NCBI GenBank assembly: GCA_035934995.1
Contig: DASYXI010000041.1
Span: forward strand, 50,603 to 114,602
DNA: 64,000 nt
From: REEB95 sp035934995
GTDB taxonomy: Bacteria; Pseudomonadota; Alphaproteobacteria; ATCC43930; CGMCC-115725
Direction of reading: 5' to 3'
The position numbers and the translations under genes are program-made. Numbering within the stretch: the stretch's first letter is position 1; every line of letters starts with the position of its first letter. The notes beneath the pieces were generated by a model, which was not told the DNA's origin, searched no databases, and saw only the letters and a program-made list of their open reading frames with translations. This document shows, piece by piece, positions 7,900 to 15,488 of this stretch.

Positions 7900-9390
7900 C
7901 TAACTTTCGGAGATGTCTTCGAGAGCGCCGGCTGCCACGCGGCTGCGTTCGAGTTCCTGGCGGAGCGCCTGTTTCATCCGCACAAGGCCAGCTTCGGTTG
8001 TGCCTTCGCAACGGGCGAGCAAGGCGGCGCGGTGGCGCGACGCGCGCAATAGCCACCAGCCTTCGTCAGCTTTGAACCGGACGCCGTCTATGGCGGTGAT
8101 TTCGGCCCCGGCCGCGGTCAGCCGCGCGCCGATCTCATCAATCACCGCATTTTTGCGGTCATCGGCGCACAACAGAGCCAGCTCGGGAATGTCGAACATC
8201 TGGGGCAGGCCGTCTCGCAATGCCGCGAGGCTGCAATCGGCGCGCGACACCACATTCATGAGTCGCACGGCCGCATAGAGCGCGTCGTCATATTGGCCGT
8301 CCTGATCGCCGAAAAAGACATGCCCATTGGCTTCGCCCGCCAGGAGCGCGCCAGTTTCCGCGACCTTGACCTCGATCGCGCTACGGCCCGCGCGTGTCAT
8401 CACTGGCACGCCGCCGAGCCGGGCAATCTCGTCGAAGAAGGTCTGGCTCGCGCCAACGTCGCCAACGATCGCCGCGCCCGGATGGGCCTGAAGAACGTCG
8501 CGCGCCAGCAGCAGCAGCGTCTGGTCGATACGAAGAATACGCCCTTCGCCGTCGACGACACCAAGACGGTCGCCGTCACCGTCGAAGGCGACGCCGATAT
8601 CGCATTCCTCGGCGACGACGATCTTGCGCAATCGTTCGAGCGCGTCGGGCCGCGTCGGATCCGGTCGATGGTCGGGAAAGGTGCCGTCGACCATCTCGTT
8701 CAACAGAACATGGCGCCCGGGAAGGCGGGTGCACAGCTTGGTCAAGACCGCACCGACGGTGCCATTGCTTGCGTCCCACGCCACGGCGAGCGGATGTTCA
8801 AGCATAAGCGCTTCGCTCAGCCGCTCGACATAGGCATCGAGCATCGGCCGGTTGAGCATCAGCCCGTCGCCCGATGCGAACGCGCCGCGCGCGGCGACGT
8901 CGCCGAGCTGACGAATCTCGGCTTGCGTCAACGATCGACCGCGCACGCTCAGTTTGAATCCATTGTATTCGGCCGGATCATGCGATCCGGTCACCATCAC
9001 CGCCGCGTCGGCGCGTAGCTGTATGCGCGCAAATTGCAGCATCGGCGTCGGGCCGAGGCCGACGCGCGCGACCTGCATTCCGGCCGTAATCATACCGCGC
9101 GCGAAAGCGACAGCGAGCGCGCGCGACGTCACCCGACCGTCGAATCCCAGGACTGTGGTCCGTCCGCCGCGTTCGGCGACAAGCGTTCCGAAGGCGGCGC
9201 CCAGCGCGGCGGCGTCGGTGGCGTCGAGTGTCTGACCGACGATTCCGCGTATATCCTCGTCGCGGAGAATGGCCGGATTGACGGCACGTGCGCCGATCGC
9301 CTGCGCGGACGTCAGCGACGGCAGACGCTCGGGACGCACGCGCCCTCGCGCGACCGCGCCAACGGCGCGATAGGGTTGCCCGTTGGTCAT
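7900..9390 (-). CDS. phosphomannomutase/phosphoglucomutase
   Basis: A 496-residue alpha-D-phosphohexomutase that interconverts hexose 6- and 1-phosphates. The phosphoserine loop is TGSHDP with S136, the metal loop is DGDGDR (about residue 265), and the sugar-binding loop reads GEANGHVFF, close to the usual EMSGH. The first 30 residues are a divergent extension. The ATG overlaps the galU stop (TGATG), so the pair is translationally coupled. Together they would make glucose 1-phosphate and UDP-glucose, or mannose 1-phosphate for the GDP-mannose and GDP-fucose route encoded in the polysaccharide locus. Confidence 0.9.
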   Translation of the reverse strand: MTNGQPYRAVGAVARGRVRPERLPSLTSAQAIGARAVNPAILRDEDIRGIVGQTLDATDAAALGAAFGTLVAERGGRTTVLGFDGRVTSRALAVAFARGMITAGMQVARVGLGPTPMLQFARIQLRADAAVMVTGSHDPAEYNGFKLSVRGRSLTQAEIRQLGDVAARGAFASGDGLMLNRPMLDAYVERLSEALMLEHPLAVAWDASNGTVGAVLTKLCTRLPGRHVLLNEMVDGTFPDHRPDPTRPDALERLRKIVVAEECDIGVAFDGDGDRLGVVDGEGRILRIDQTLLLLARDVLQAHPGAAIVGDVGASQTFFDEIARLGGVPVMTRAGRSAIEVKVAETGALLAGEANGHVFFGDQDGQYDDALYAAVRLMNVVSRADCSLAALRDGLPQMFDIPELALLCADDRKNAVIDEIGARLTAAGAEITAIDGVRFKADEGWWLLRASRHRAALLARCEGTTEAGLVRMKQALRQELERSRVAAGALEDISES

Positions 9391-10295
9391 CAAGACGCCT
9401 GTCGAGCGGTCGGCTCGACCAGGCGCAGTCGGTTATTGGCGCTGGCAAGGCGGGCATAACGGCTCAACAAATTACGCGCCGACGGGGCTAGATCGGCGCG
9501 CGCCAAGATATGCGCGAGGTTGGCCTCGAAAAGGCCGAGCGCATCACTGCAATCGAAATACCGGCCGGCAAAGGCGTAGGCATGCAACGTCCGGTTATCC
9601 ACGCAGCGGGCGATCACATCCGCGAATGGCCGGTCGCCGGCGGTGCCGAGACAGTCAAGGATCGTGGGTTCGAAGATGCATCGGCCGGCGATCGCCCATC
9701 GTCCGGCTCCCGGCCAATCGTCGACGCCAGCGGCTGCGAGCAGCCGATCGTCGCGGCGTCGAGCGGCGATCACGCCGTGACGCGCCGTGCGACTGCGTGC
9801 GGCCGGTGTCACGGCGACGAGATTGCCGCCAACCTGCGCGTAGGCCCCGATCATCTGCGCGAGGCACGGCGTTCTTGTCTGAATGACCTCGTCCGGCATG
9901 ACCAGCGCAAACGGCCCGTCGCCAACGACGTGTCGCGCGCACCACAGGGCATGCGCCACGCCCAGCGGCTCCAGCTGCCTTATATAGGCAATGGTTCCCG
10001 ACCCGAAGTCGCTCGACTCGATCGCCGCAAGTGCGCCGTCCTTGCCGGCCCGGCGGAGCGTGTCTTCGAGTTCGGTCGCACAGTCGAAATGATCCTCAAT
10101 CGTTCCTTTGCCGCGGCCGGTGACGATGACGATCTCGTCGATGCCCGCAGCGCGGGCTTCTTCGACCGCATATTGGATCAGCGGCCGATCAACCAGCGGT
10201 AGCATTTCCTTGGGGACCGCCTTGGCCGCGGGAAGAAACCGCGTATCGAGCGCGCCCACGGGGATCACCGCGCGGCGGACAATGGATTTCGTCAT
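9390..10295 (-). CDS. galU: UTP-glucose-1-phosphate uridylyltransferase-like (divergent GalU)
   Basis: A 301-residue nucleotidyltransferase. It starts with the GalU layout AVIPVGALDTRFLPAAKAVP, KEMLPLVDRPLIQYAVEEA, and later GVAHALWCARHVVGD. The family signature normally reads AGLGTRFLPATK; here residue 17 is Asp where the nucleotide-contacting Gly is usual, so activity or donor specificity may differ. The expected reaction is UTP plus glucose 1-phosphate giving UDP-glucose. It is the first gene of a two-gene operon with the phosphohexomutase. Confidence 0.8.
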   Translation of the reverse strand: MTKSIVRRAVIPVGALDTRFLPAAKAVPKEMLPLVDRPLIQYAVEEARAAGIDEIVIVTGRGKGTIEDHFDCATELEDTLRRAGKDGALAAIESSDFGSGTIAYIRQLEPLGVAHALWCARHVVGDGPFALVMPDEVIQTRTPCLAQMIGAYAQVGGNLVAVTPAARSRTARHGVIAARRRDDRLLAAAGVDDWPGAGRWAIAGRCIFEPTILDCLGTAGDRPFADVIARCVDNRTLHAYAFAGRYFDCSDALGLFEANLAHILARADLAPSARNLLSRYARLASANNRLRLVEPTARQAS

Positions 10296-10357
10296 GTGTC
10301 GCTGTGCTCCGAAATGTGCAGAGATGTGTCCATCGGCTTAAGACGGCCGGCTATCGC

Positions 10358-10402
10358 CTTTATTCCAAAGTCGGAGACATGCTTTTCGGACGCCTGGAAT
10401 AA
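10358..10402. promoter_or_regulatory. 9-bp inverted repeat between galU and the anti-sigma gene
   Basis: TTTATTCCA at 10358-10366 and TGGAATAAA at 10394-10402 are perfect mirror images around position 10380. They sit in the region between minus-strand galU and the plus-strand anti-sigma gene. Two AT-rich half-sites in GC-rich DNA suggest binding of a regulator to both divergent promoters. Confidence 0.5.
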
Positions 10403-10463
10403 AATCGCCAACCGGCCGTCCGTATCATTGTGTCGTGGCGTCAATTACGCGCGGGGTAAATCC

Positions 10464-10934
10464 GTGGCAGAGAACCGCTCCAGCAATGTCATCGTTCTGC
10501 CGCATCGGCGCCGCACGCGCTGGCGGCTCGCGGCGCTCCGTTGGTGGCCGTATCACGACACGCACCAGCCCGAGCTGCCGCCGGCATCGACGATCAGCGA
10601 CTATGATCTGCATGCGTTCGTCGACAACGCGCTCGATGCCGTGCGACGCAAGCGGGTACAGGCGTTTCTCGCGCAGCACCCGGCCCTAGCCGCCGACGCC
10701 GCCGCCTATTCCCGGCAAAACCGCATGTTGCGGGCGCTCAAGCGCCCACCGAAACCAAGTTCGCCGGCGCTGGGCTACCTCGCGGTCCAACTCACCTTCC
10801 GTCTGACGCGTGGGCGCATCGCCCGCGCGGCGGCGTGTTGCGTGGCTGCGGCTGTAATCGCCTTTGCCGGTTGGTCATTCATATCGGACGATTGGGGCGT
10901 CGTGTCGCGCCTGATCGTGGCGGCGGGGTGGTAA
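10464..10934 (+). CDS. anti-sigma-factor-like single-pass membrane protein
   Basis: A 156-residue protein from a GTG start behind GGGGTAA. The cytoplasmic part contains ISDYDLHAFVDNALDAVRRK, then RVQAFLAQHPALAADAAAY, the helical pattern of anti-sigma domains (D-x-x-L/A-F-V-D, E/D-R-R-x-x-V, followed by a linker helix). A single membrane helix lies at about 120-140 (ARAAACCVAAAVIAFAGWSF) with a short C-terminal tail. No zinc-binding HxxxCxxC is visible. It probably restrains the ECF sigma factor encoded at 7317. An ATG start at 10296 is possible but would add about 56 poorly structured residues. Confidence 0.68.
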   Translation: MAENRSSNVIVLPHRRRTRWRLAALRWWPYHDTHQPELPPASTISDYDLHAFVDNALDAVRRKRVQAFLAQHPALAADAAAYSRQNRMLRALKRPPKPSSPALGYLAVQLTFRLTRGRIARAAACCVAAAVIAFAGWSFISDDWGVVSRLIVAAGW

Positions 10935-11226
10935 TAGCCGCGCATTGACGACCGCTCCTTTGTGACTATTCCGTGGTTCAGACCACGGGAAATCCCGCGA
11001 TTTAAGGGTACCCGCGTCAAATTTGTGCCCCATTTGGCAGCTTAGATTCATCAACAGTTGCCGTCGCGAACCGCGCGTCGGGGCGTCTCTTGGGGCGCCG
11101 CATCGGATCGGATGCCATTTTGCCTACGCCGGAGGAGGGGACAACGCGGTCGATCTCGCTCTCGATGTCCACACGTCAACCAGAACGCACGTGTGTCGGA
11201 CCAATTTTTGTGTGAGGTGAATAGCG

Positions 11227-12054
11227 ATGACGACGCTGCAGAAAGAAGCCGCCTGGTCGAACACGAATGTCGCGATCATGGCGAACGAATCGAATCAACC
11301 GAATCAGGTCGAGCCGGCGTCCGCCGGCCGCACCAAGTTGGTGCTGGTCGACGACGACGCCGACTATCGTGAAGCCGCATCGGCGGAGCTTACGGAACTC
11401 GCCTTCGAGGTGTTGGCGTTCGCCGCCGGCGACGAGATGCTCGAGTACTTCGCCCAGAACAACGACGCCGACATCATCGTGCTCGACTGGAAGCTGCCGG
11501 GCGGACTCGGCATCGACCTGCTGCCCAAGCTGCACGATCGCGGCATCCGGTTGCCGGTGGTGTTTCTCACCGGCATGCCGGCGACCGCTTACGAGAACGC
11601 GGCGCTCGATCGCGGTGCGCTCGATTTCGTCGACAAAGCGCGTGGCGTTCCGATTCTTGCCAAACGCATCCGCCTGATCCTGGATTCGCACCGACGCGCC
11701 CGCGAGACGCCCGCAAAATCGGCGCTCACCTGCGGAAAATTGACGCTGCGGCCGGACGTCAATCGCGCGTTCTGGGACAACCGGGACGTCAATCTGACGG
11801 TGACGGAATTCAACATCGTTCACCTGATGGTGGCGCATGCCGGCGAGCACGTGACCTACCGCTCGATCTATGATTGCGTCCATCATGCGGGATTCGTGGC
11901 CGGCAACGGCGACGAGGGCTACCGTACGAATGTCCGCTCGTCGATCAAACGCATCCGCAACAAATTCCGGGCGCTCGATGGCGAATTCTCCGAGATCGAG
12001 AACTTTCCGGCCTTCGGATACCGGTGGCGCACCGCGCCGGCCCAACCTGCCTGA
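11227..12054 (+). CDS. OmpR/ChvI-type response regulator
   Basis: A 275-residue two-component regulator. The receiver domain (about 37-155) has the acidic patch VDDDAD at 41-46, phospho-acceptor D87 in IIVLDWKLPGG, T115 and K137. The winged-helix DNA-binding domain (about 168-270) has LTVTEFNIVHLMVAHAGEHV, then YRTNVRSSIKRIRNKF and a GYRW wing. The first 35 residues are an unstructured extension. GAGGTG precedes the ATG. It is followed by a DHp-only protein rather than a full kinase. Its position just before the polysaccharide operon makes it a likely regulator of that operon. Confidence 0.9.
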   Translation: MTTLQKEAAWSNTNVAIMANESNQPNQVEPASAGRTKLVLVDDDADYREAASAELTELAFEVLAFAAGDEMLEYFAQNNDADIIVLDWKLPGGLGIDLLPKLHDRGIRLPVVFLTGMPATAYENAALDRGALDFVDKARGVPILAKRIRLILDSHRRARETPAKSALTCGKLTLRPDVNRAFWDNRDVNLTVTEFNIVHLMVAHAGEHVTYRSIYDCVHHAGFVAGNGDEGYRTNVRSSIKRIRNKFRALDGEFSEIENFPAFGYRWRTAPAQPA

Positions 12055-12094
12055 CGGTCAGCCGCCGCAGGACAAGCGTGCCGCCGCCGATGAG

Positions 12095-12310
12095 ATGGCG
12101 CACGCTTTCAAGGGGTCGTTGGCGACGATCCGCTCGTCGATCGAGCCGTTGCGCCGCGCGGTGCCGCTGGAGAATGCGCGCGCGCGACGGGCGCTCGAAC
12201 TGATCGAAGCCGCGGTCGATCGCCTTGTCGCCTTGGTCGAAGCGGTACACGAGCGCGACTGCGCCGCGGCCGCAGCGGACGAACCGTCGACCGACACGAC
12301 GCGAAACTGA
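12095..12310 (+). CDS. stand-alone histidine-kinase DHp-like protein
   Basis: A 71-residue protein that begins MAHAFKGSLATIRSSIEPLR and continues with a second helix RALELIEAAVDRLVALVEA. This is the two-helix dimerisation/phospho-acceptor hairpin of ChvG-like sensor kinases, with H3 at the place of the phosphorylated histidine. No membrane, HAMP or ATPase domain lies before or after it in any frame. It overlaps or closely follows the response regulator. The start is uncertain: the same frame is open upstream, and the conserved segment begins two codons earlier (DEMAHAF). It could be a phosphotransfer, phosphatase or decoy partner of the response regulator. Confidence 0.6.
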   Translation: MAHAFKGSLATIRSSIEPLRRAVPLENARARRALELIEAAVDRLVALVEAVHERDCAAAAADEPSTDTTRN

Positions 12311-12345
12311 CGACGCCCCGCGAGCGCGCGCGGCGTTCCGTAGCG

Positions 12346-12366
12346 GTCACCGTTTCTGTCACCGTT
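12346..12366 (+). promoter_or_regulatory. direct repeat, candidate response-regulator site
   Basis: GTCACCGTT occurs at 12346-12354 and again at 12358-12366, a 12-base period. It lies about 125 bases before the first gene of the polysaccharide operon. OmpR-family regulators bind tandem direct repeats spaced about one helical turn apart, and such a regulator is encoded immediately upstream. Confidence 0.45.
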
Positions 12367-12491
12367 ATGGCACAAGACCGGACCCGGTTTGATCACAACC
12401 GACCAGGCATGTCGGGCCACAAAATCCGCAAAATCTTGCGTAACGCTGCGTTCGTTCGACGGGCCAGCGGAACGGTCGATGGAGTAATGCC

Positions 12492-13136
12492 ATGCGGCGT
12501 TTGACGGGCGGGATTGCATCGATCGCGGCATTGAGCTTTGCCGTCGCGATCGCGTTTTCGCTGCCGGCTTCGGCGCAGTCGAATCCGGCGCTGCCGAGTT
12601 ACAATTCAACGCTGCCGCCACAACAGCAGCAAAGTCTGGCGTCGCCGACGCAGAATTCGCCGTCGGTCCCGAACGATCCAGGGTATCAACTCGGCAACGG
12701 CGATCAGATTCGCATCACCGTGTTCGGTCAGCCGGACTTGACCAATACCTATCAAGTCGACGGTCAAGGGATGCTCCAATTTCCGCTCGTTGGCCGCATC
12801 CATGCTGGCGGCATGACCGCCGGGGAATTGCAGCAAGAGATCGTTCATAAGCTGAGTCCGGATTACATCCGCAATCCGAGCGTCAGCGTCGAGGTTCTGA
12901 ACTACCGACCGTTCTACATCTTGGGCGAAGTGAACAAGGCGGGCGCCTATCCCTATGTGAGCGGCATGACGGTGAGCCAGGCGGTCGCCTTCGCCGGCGG
13001 TTTCACTTACCGCGCCAAGGACAACAGTTTCCAAATCGATCGCAGTGAGCACGGGCAGCACCAGGAAATCAACGCAAGCAGAGACACGCCGGTCCGTCCC
13101 GGCGACGTCATAACGATTCCCGAGCGATTCTTCTGA
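12492..13136 (+). CDS. polysaccharide export protein (Wza-type)
   Basis: A 214-residue exported protein with a signal peptide (1-28, ending ASA) and a Gln/Pro-rich linker. A Poly_export domain starts at about residue 65 (YQLGNGDQIRITVFGQPDL, then FPLVGRIHAGGMTAGEL), and an SLBB domain starts at about 142 (FYILGEVNKAGAYPY), ending RPGDVITIPERFF. It forms the periplasmic/outer-membrane export channel for exopolysaccharide. It has no lipobox cysteine after the signal peptide. GGAG precedes the ATG, and its stop overlaps the start of the Wzc-type gene (TGATG). Confidence 0.92.
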   Translation: MRRLTGGIASIAALSFAVAIAFSLPASAQSNPALPSYNSTLPPQQQQSLASPTQNSPSVPNDPGYQLGNGDQIRITVFGQPDLTNTYQVDGQGMLQFPLVGRIHAGGMTAGELQQEIVHKLSPDYIRNPSVSVEVLNYRPFYILGEVNKAGAYPYVSGMTVSQAVAFAGGFTYRAKDNSFQIDRSEHGQHQEINASRDTPVRPGDVITIPERFF

Positions 13137-15484
13137 TGTCATTCCTCGAACCGTTGCACCCGCGCCAACCGGCGTCGCGGCGTGACCTTTATGAGCGCGC
13201 GCCGCTGCAGTACGTTGCTGCGCCGGCCGCCGGCCCGCCGCAACAGGATCTGCTGGACACGATTCATCGCATCTGGCGGCACCGGCTCTTGGTGCTGGCG
13301 TTCATGGCGGGGTTCGTCGCCATTGCCGCGGTCGTATTGTGGCACCTGCCGTCGCTCTATGTTGGCGAAGCACAAGTCCAGATCGGCGTTCCCGCGACGC
13401 CGGTCCTTAGCAGCGACTTGCGCGCCGGCGGCGGCGATGCCGATACGGAGAAAGTCGAAAACGAGCGCCTCGCGATGGCGTCGCGCGATCTTGCCCGCGG
13501 CGTGATCCAGCGGCTGCATCTCGACAAAAATCCCGAATTCGCCGTCGTGCCGAAGAAGCCTAGCTTACTGCATCGTCTGTTGCAGTTCGGCGGGCTGCTG
13601 AATGCGGCACCGACGCCGCCGGCGTCGACCGTCGCTCAGTCGTCGACGCCCGATTCGACGGACGTCGCGGCGACGCCGGATCCGGACGACGCGACCGCGA
13701 TTGCCGCATCGGCGCTGCCGGTTATCCCGCCCGATAACCCAACCATGGACCGGGTGGTCGACAAGCTGTTGTCGCGCGTGACGGTGACCGTCGAAGGCCG
13801 TTCGCACGTGCTGACGATCGATGCCGAGTCGACCAACTCGGCGCTTGCGGCCAGCATCGCCAATACGTTTGCGACCACGTATTTGAGCCAGCAGCGCTCG
13901 AGCAAGATCAAGTCGAGCGACCGCGTCATGCAGTACCTCAAGGCGCGTATCGCGGAGTTGCGCCAGCAGGTCGAGACCTCGGAGCAGGCGGCGGCGGATT
14001 ATCGCCGCCAGAACGGCCTCTACGAGGGCATGACCAACGCCAATGTGACGACGCAACAGCTGACCGAAATCAACACCCAGCTGGTTCAGGCGCAGACCGA
14101 AAAAGCGACGGCCGATGCGCAAGTTAACGAAGCGATCGCAATGCAGCATGGCGTGGTCAACGACGCGACCGTTCCTGCGGTACTCGATTCGTCGTTGATC
14201 CAGACCTTGAAAGCACAGCAGGCGCAGGCTGCCCAGACCTTGGCCCAAGTGAGCGCCAATTACGGCCCGCGCTATCCAGCAGTGATGCAGGCGAAGAATC
14301 AAGTCGCCGACATCAACCGCAAGATCAACACCGAAACCAGCCGGATCATCGACGGCCTGAAGCGGACGGCGCGCGCGGCGGATGCACGCTATGCCGCGAT
14401 GACCAATAACTTCCACAGCACCGAAAAGCAGATGGGCGGCGTCAACGAAAAGGCGATCCATCTCGAGGCGCTGGAACGCGACGCGACCGTCAATCAGAAT
14501 CTGCTCGAGGCTATGCTGGCGCGCGCCAAAGAGACGATCGGCCGCGAGGAAATCGAGACGCCGGACGCCAAGCTGATTTCCGCGGCCGCGCCGCCGGTTG
14601 CGCCGACCTATCCGCCGAAGACGCTGATCCTGTTGCTGAGCGCCGTCGGTGGGTTGCTGATCGGGTCGCTGGCCGCGCTGTTGCGCGAGAGCGCGGATCA
14701 CACCTTCCGTCGCTCCGACGAGCTCGAGCAGGCGACGGGGCTGCCGGTGATCGCCATGGTGCCGGATCTCAAGGGCATGGCCCAGCCCGCGCTCCACGTC
14801 CTGCGCAAGCCGGTTTCTGCGTTCAGCGAATCGCTGCGCAAGATCTATGTCGGCCTGCAACTGTCCGAGTCCACGCAGGCACCGAAAACAGTGATGATCT
14901 CGTCGGCGACGCCCGGCGAAGGAAAATCGGTGATCGTCGCGTCGCTGGCACGGCTGCTGGCGCGCAACGGCAAGCGTATTCTGGTCATTGATTGCGACTG
15001 GCGCGCGCCGACGATACACCGCATCTTCCAGCGCTCGGACAAGAACGGCCTGGCGACGCTGCTGGCGGACGAAGGCACGCCATTGAACGACGTCATCTAC
15101 AACGATCCGTTGTCCGGGCTCGATCTCATCGTTTCAGGCGGCTGGACGCCGAACGCGACGCATCTGCTCACGTCACCGCGCATGCGCAGCGCGCTGCAAA
15201 CCTTCGGCAAGAACTATGACTTGGTGATCCTGGATACGGCCCCTGTTCTGGTCGCGGCCGAAGTGCTGCAACTGGCGCGGATGGTCGACAAGGTCCTTTA
15301 TACGGTGCGTTGGGGCCACACACGGCGCGAGGTGGCACTCGACGGGTTGAAGCAGCTGCTCGAGGCTGGCGCCGATGTCCCCGGCCTCTTGGTCTCGCGT
15401 GTCGACGCCAAGCGATATCGCGAATTCGCTTACAGCCACCTCAACTACGAATACGCGCGCCCGTCGCTCGCCCATCTGGGGTAA
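13136..15484 (+). CDS. Wzc-type chain-length regulator and tyrosine autokinase
   Basis: A 782-residue bacterial tyrosine kinase. The Wzz domain starts with a membrane helix at about 52-72, followed by a long periplasmic coiled coil and a second helix at about 498-520. The cytoplasmic kinase has Walker A SATPGEGKS at 590-598, Walker A' VIDCDWR (about 615-622) and Walker B LVILDTAPV (about 695-703). The C-terminal tail has several tyrosines (YREFAYSHLNYEY) for autophosphorylation. An unusual Ala/Pro/Asp-rich insert lies at about 155-200. It controls polymer length and couples to the Wza-type protein encoded just before it. Confidence 0.93.
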   Translation: MSFLEPLHPRQPASRRDLYERAPLQYVAAPAAGPPQQDLLDTIHRIWRHRLLVLAFMAGFVAIAAVVLWHLPSLYVGEAQVQIGVPATPVLSSDLRAGGGDADTEKVENERLAMASRDLARGVIQRLHLDKNPEFAVVPKKPSLLHRLLQFGGLLNAAPTPPASTVAQSSTPDSTDVAATPDPDDATAIAASALPVIPPDNPTMDRVVDKLLSRVTVTVEGRSHVLTIDAESTNSALAASIANTFATTYLSQQRSSKIKSSDRVMQYLKARIAELRQQVETSEQAAADYRRQNGLYEGMTNANVTTQQLTEINTQLVQAQTEKATADAQVNEAIAMQHGVVNDATVPAVLDSSLIQTLKAQQAQAAQTLAQVSANYGPRYPAVMQAKNQVADINRKINTETSRIIDGLKRTARAADARYAAMTNNFHSTEKQMGGVNEKAIHLEALERDATVNQNLLEAMLARAKETIGREEIETPDAKLISAAAPPVAPTYPPKTLILLLSAVGGLLIGSLAALLRESADHTFRRSDELEQATGLPVIAMVPDLKGMAQPALHVLRKPVSAFSESLRKIYVGLQLSESTQAPKTVMISSATPGEGKSVIVASLARLLARNGKRILVIDCDWRAPTIHRIFQRSDKNGLATLLADEGTPLNDVIYNDPLSGLDLIVSGGWTPNATHLLTSPRMRSALQTFGKNYDLVILDTAPVLVAAEVLQLARMVDKVLYTVRWGHTRREVALDGLKQLLEAGADVPGLLVSRVDAKRYREFAYSHLNYEYARPSLAHLG

Positions 15485-15488
15485 CGCC

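Noticed and set aside
10971..10988. CCGTGGT-TCAG-ACCACGG hairpin considered as a terminator of the anti-sigma gene
   Set aside because: It has a good stem but no T-run on either strand. It may be a regulatory palindrome.
13565..15019. A 484-codon open frame antisense to the Wzc-type gene
   Set aside because: It is the mirror frame of a high-GC gene, rich in Arg and Gly with no family pattern. The plus-strand frame has complete Walker motifs.
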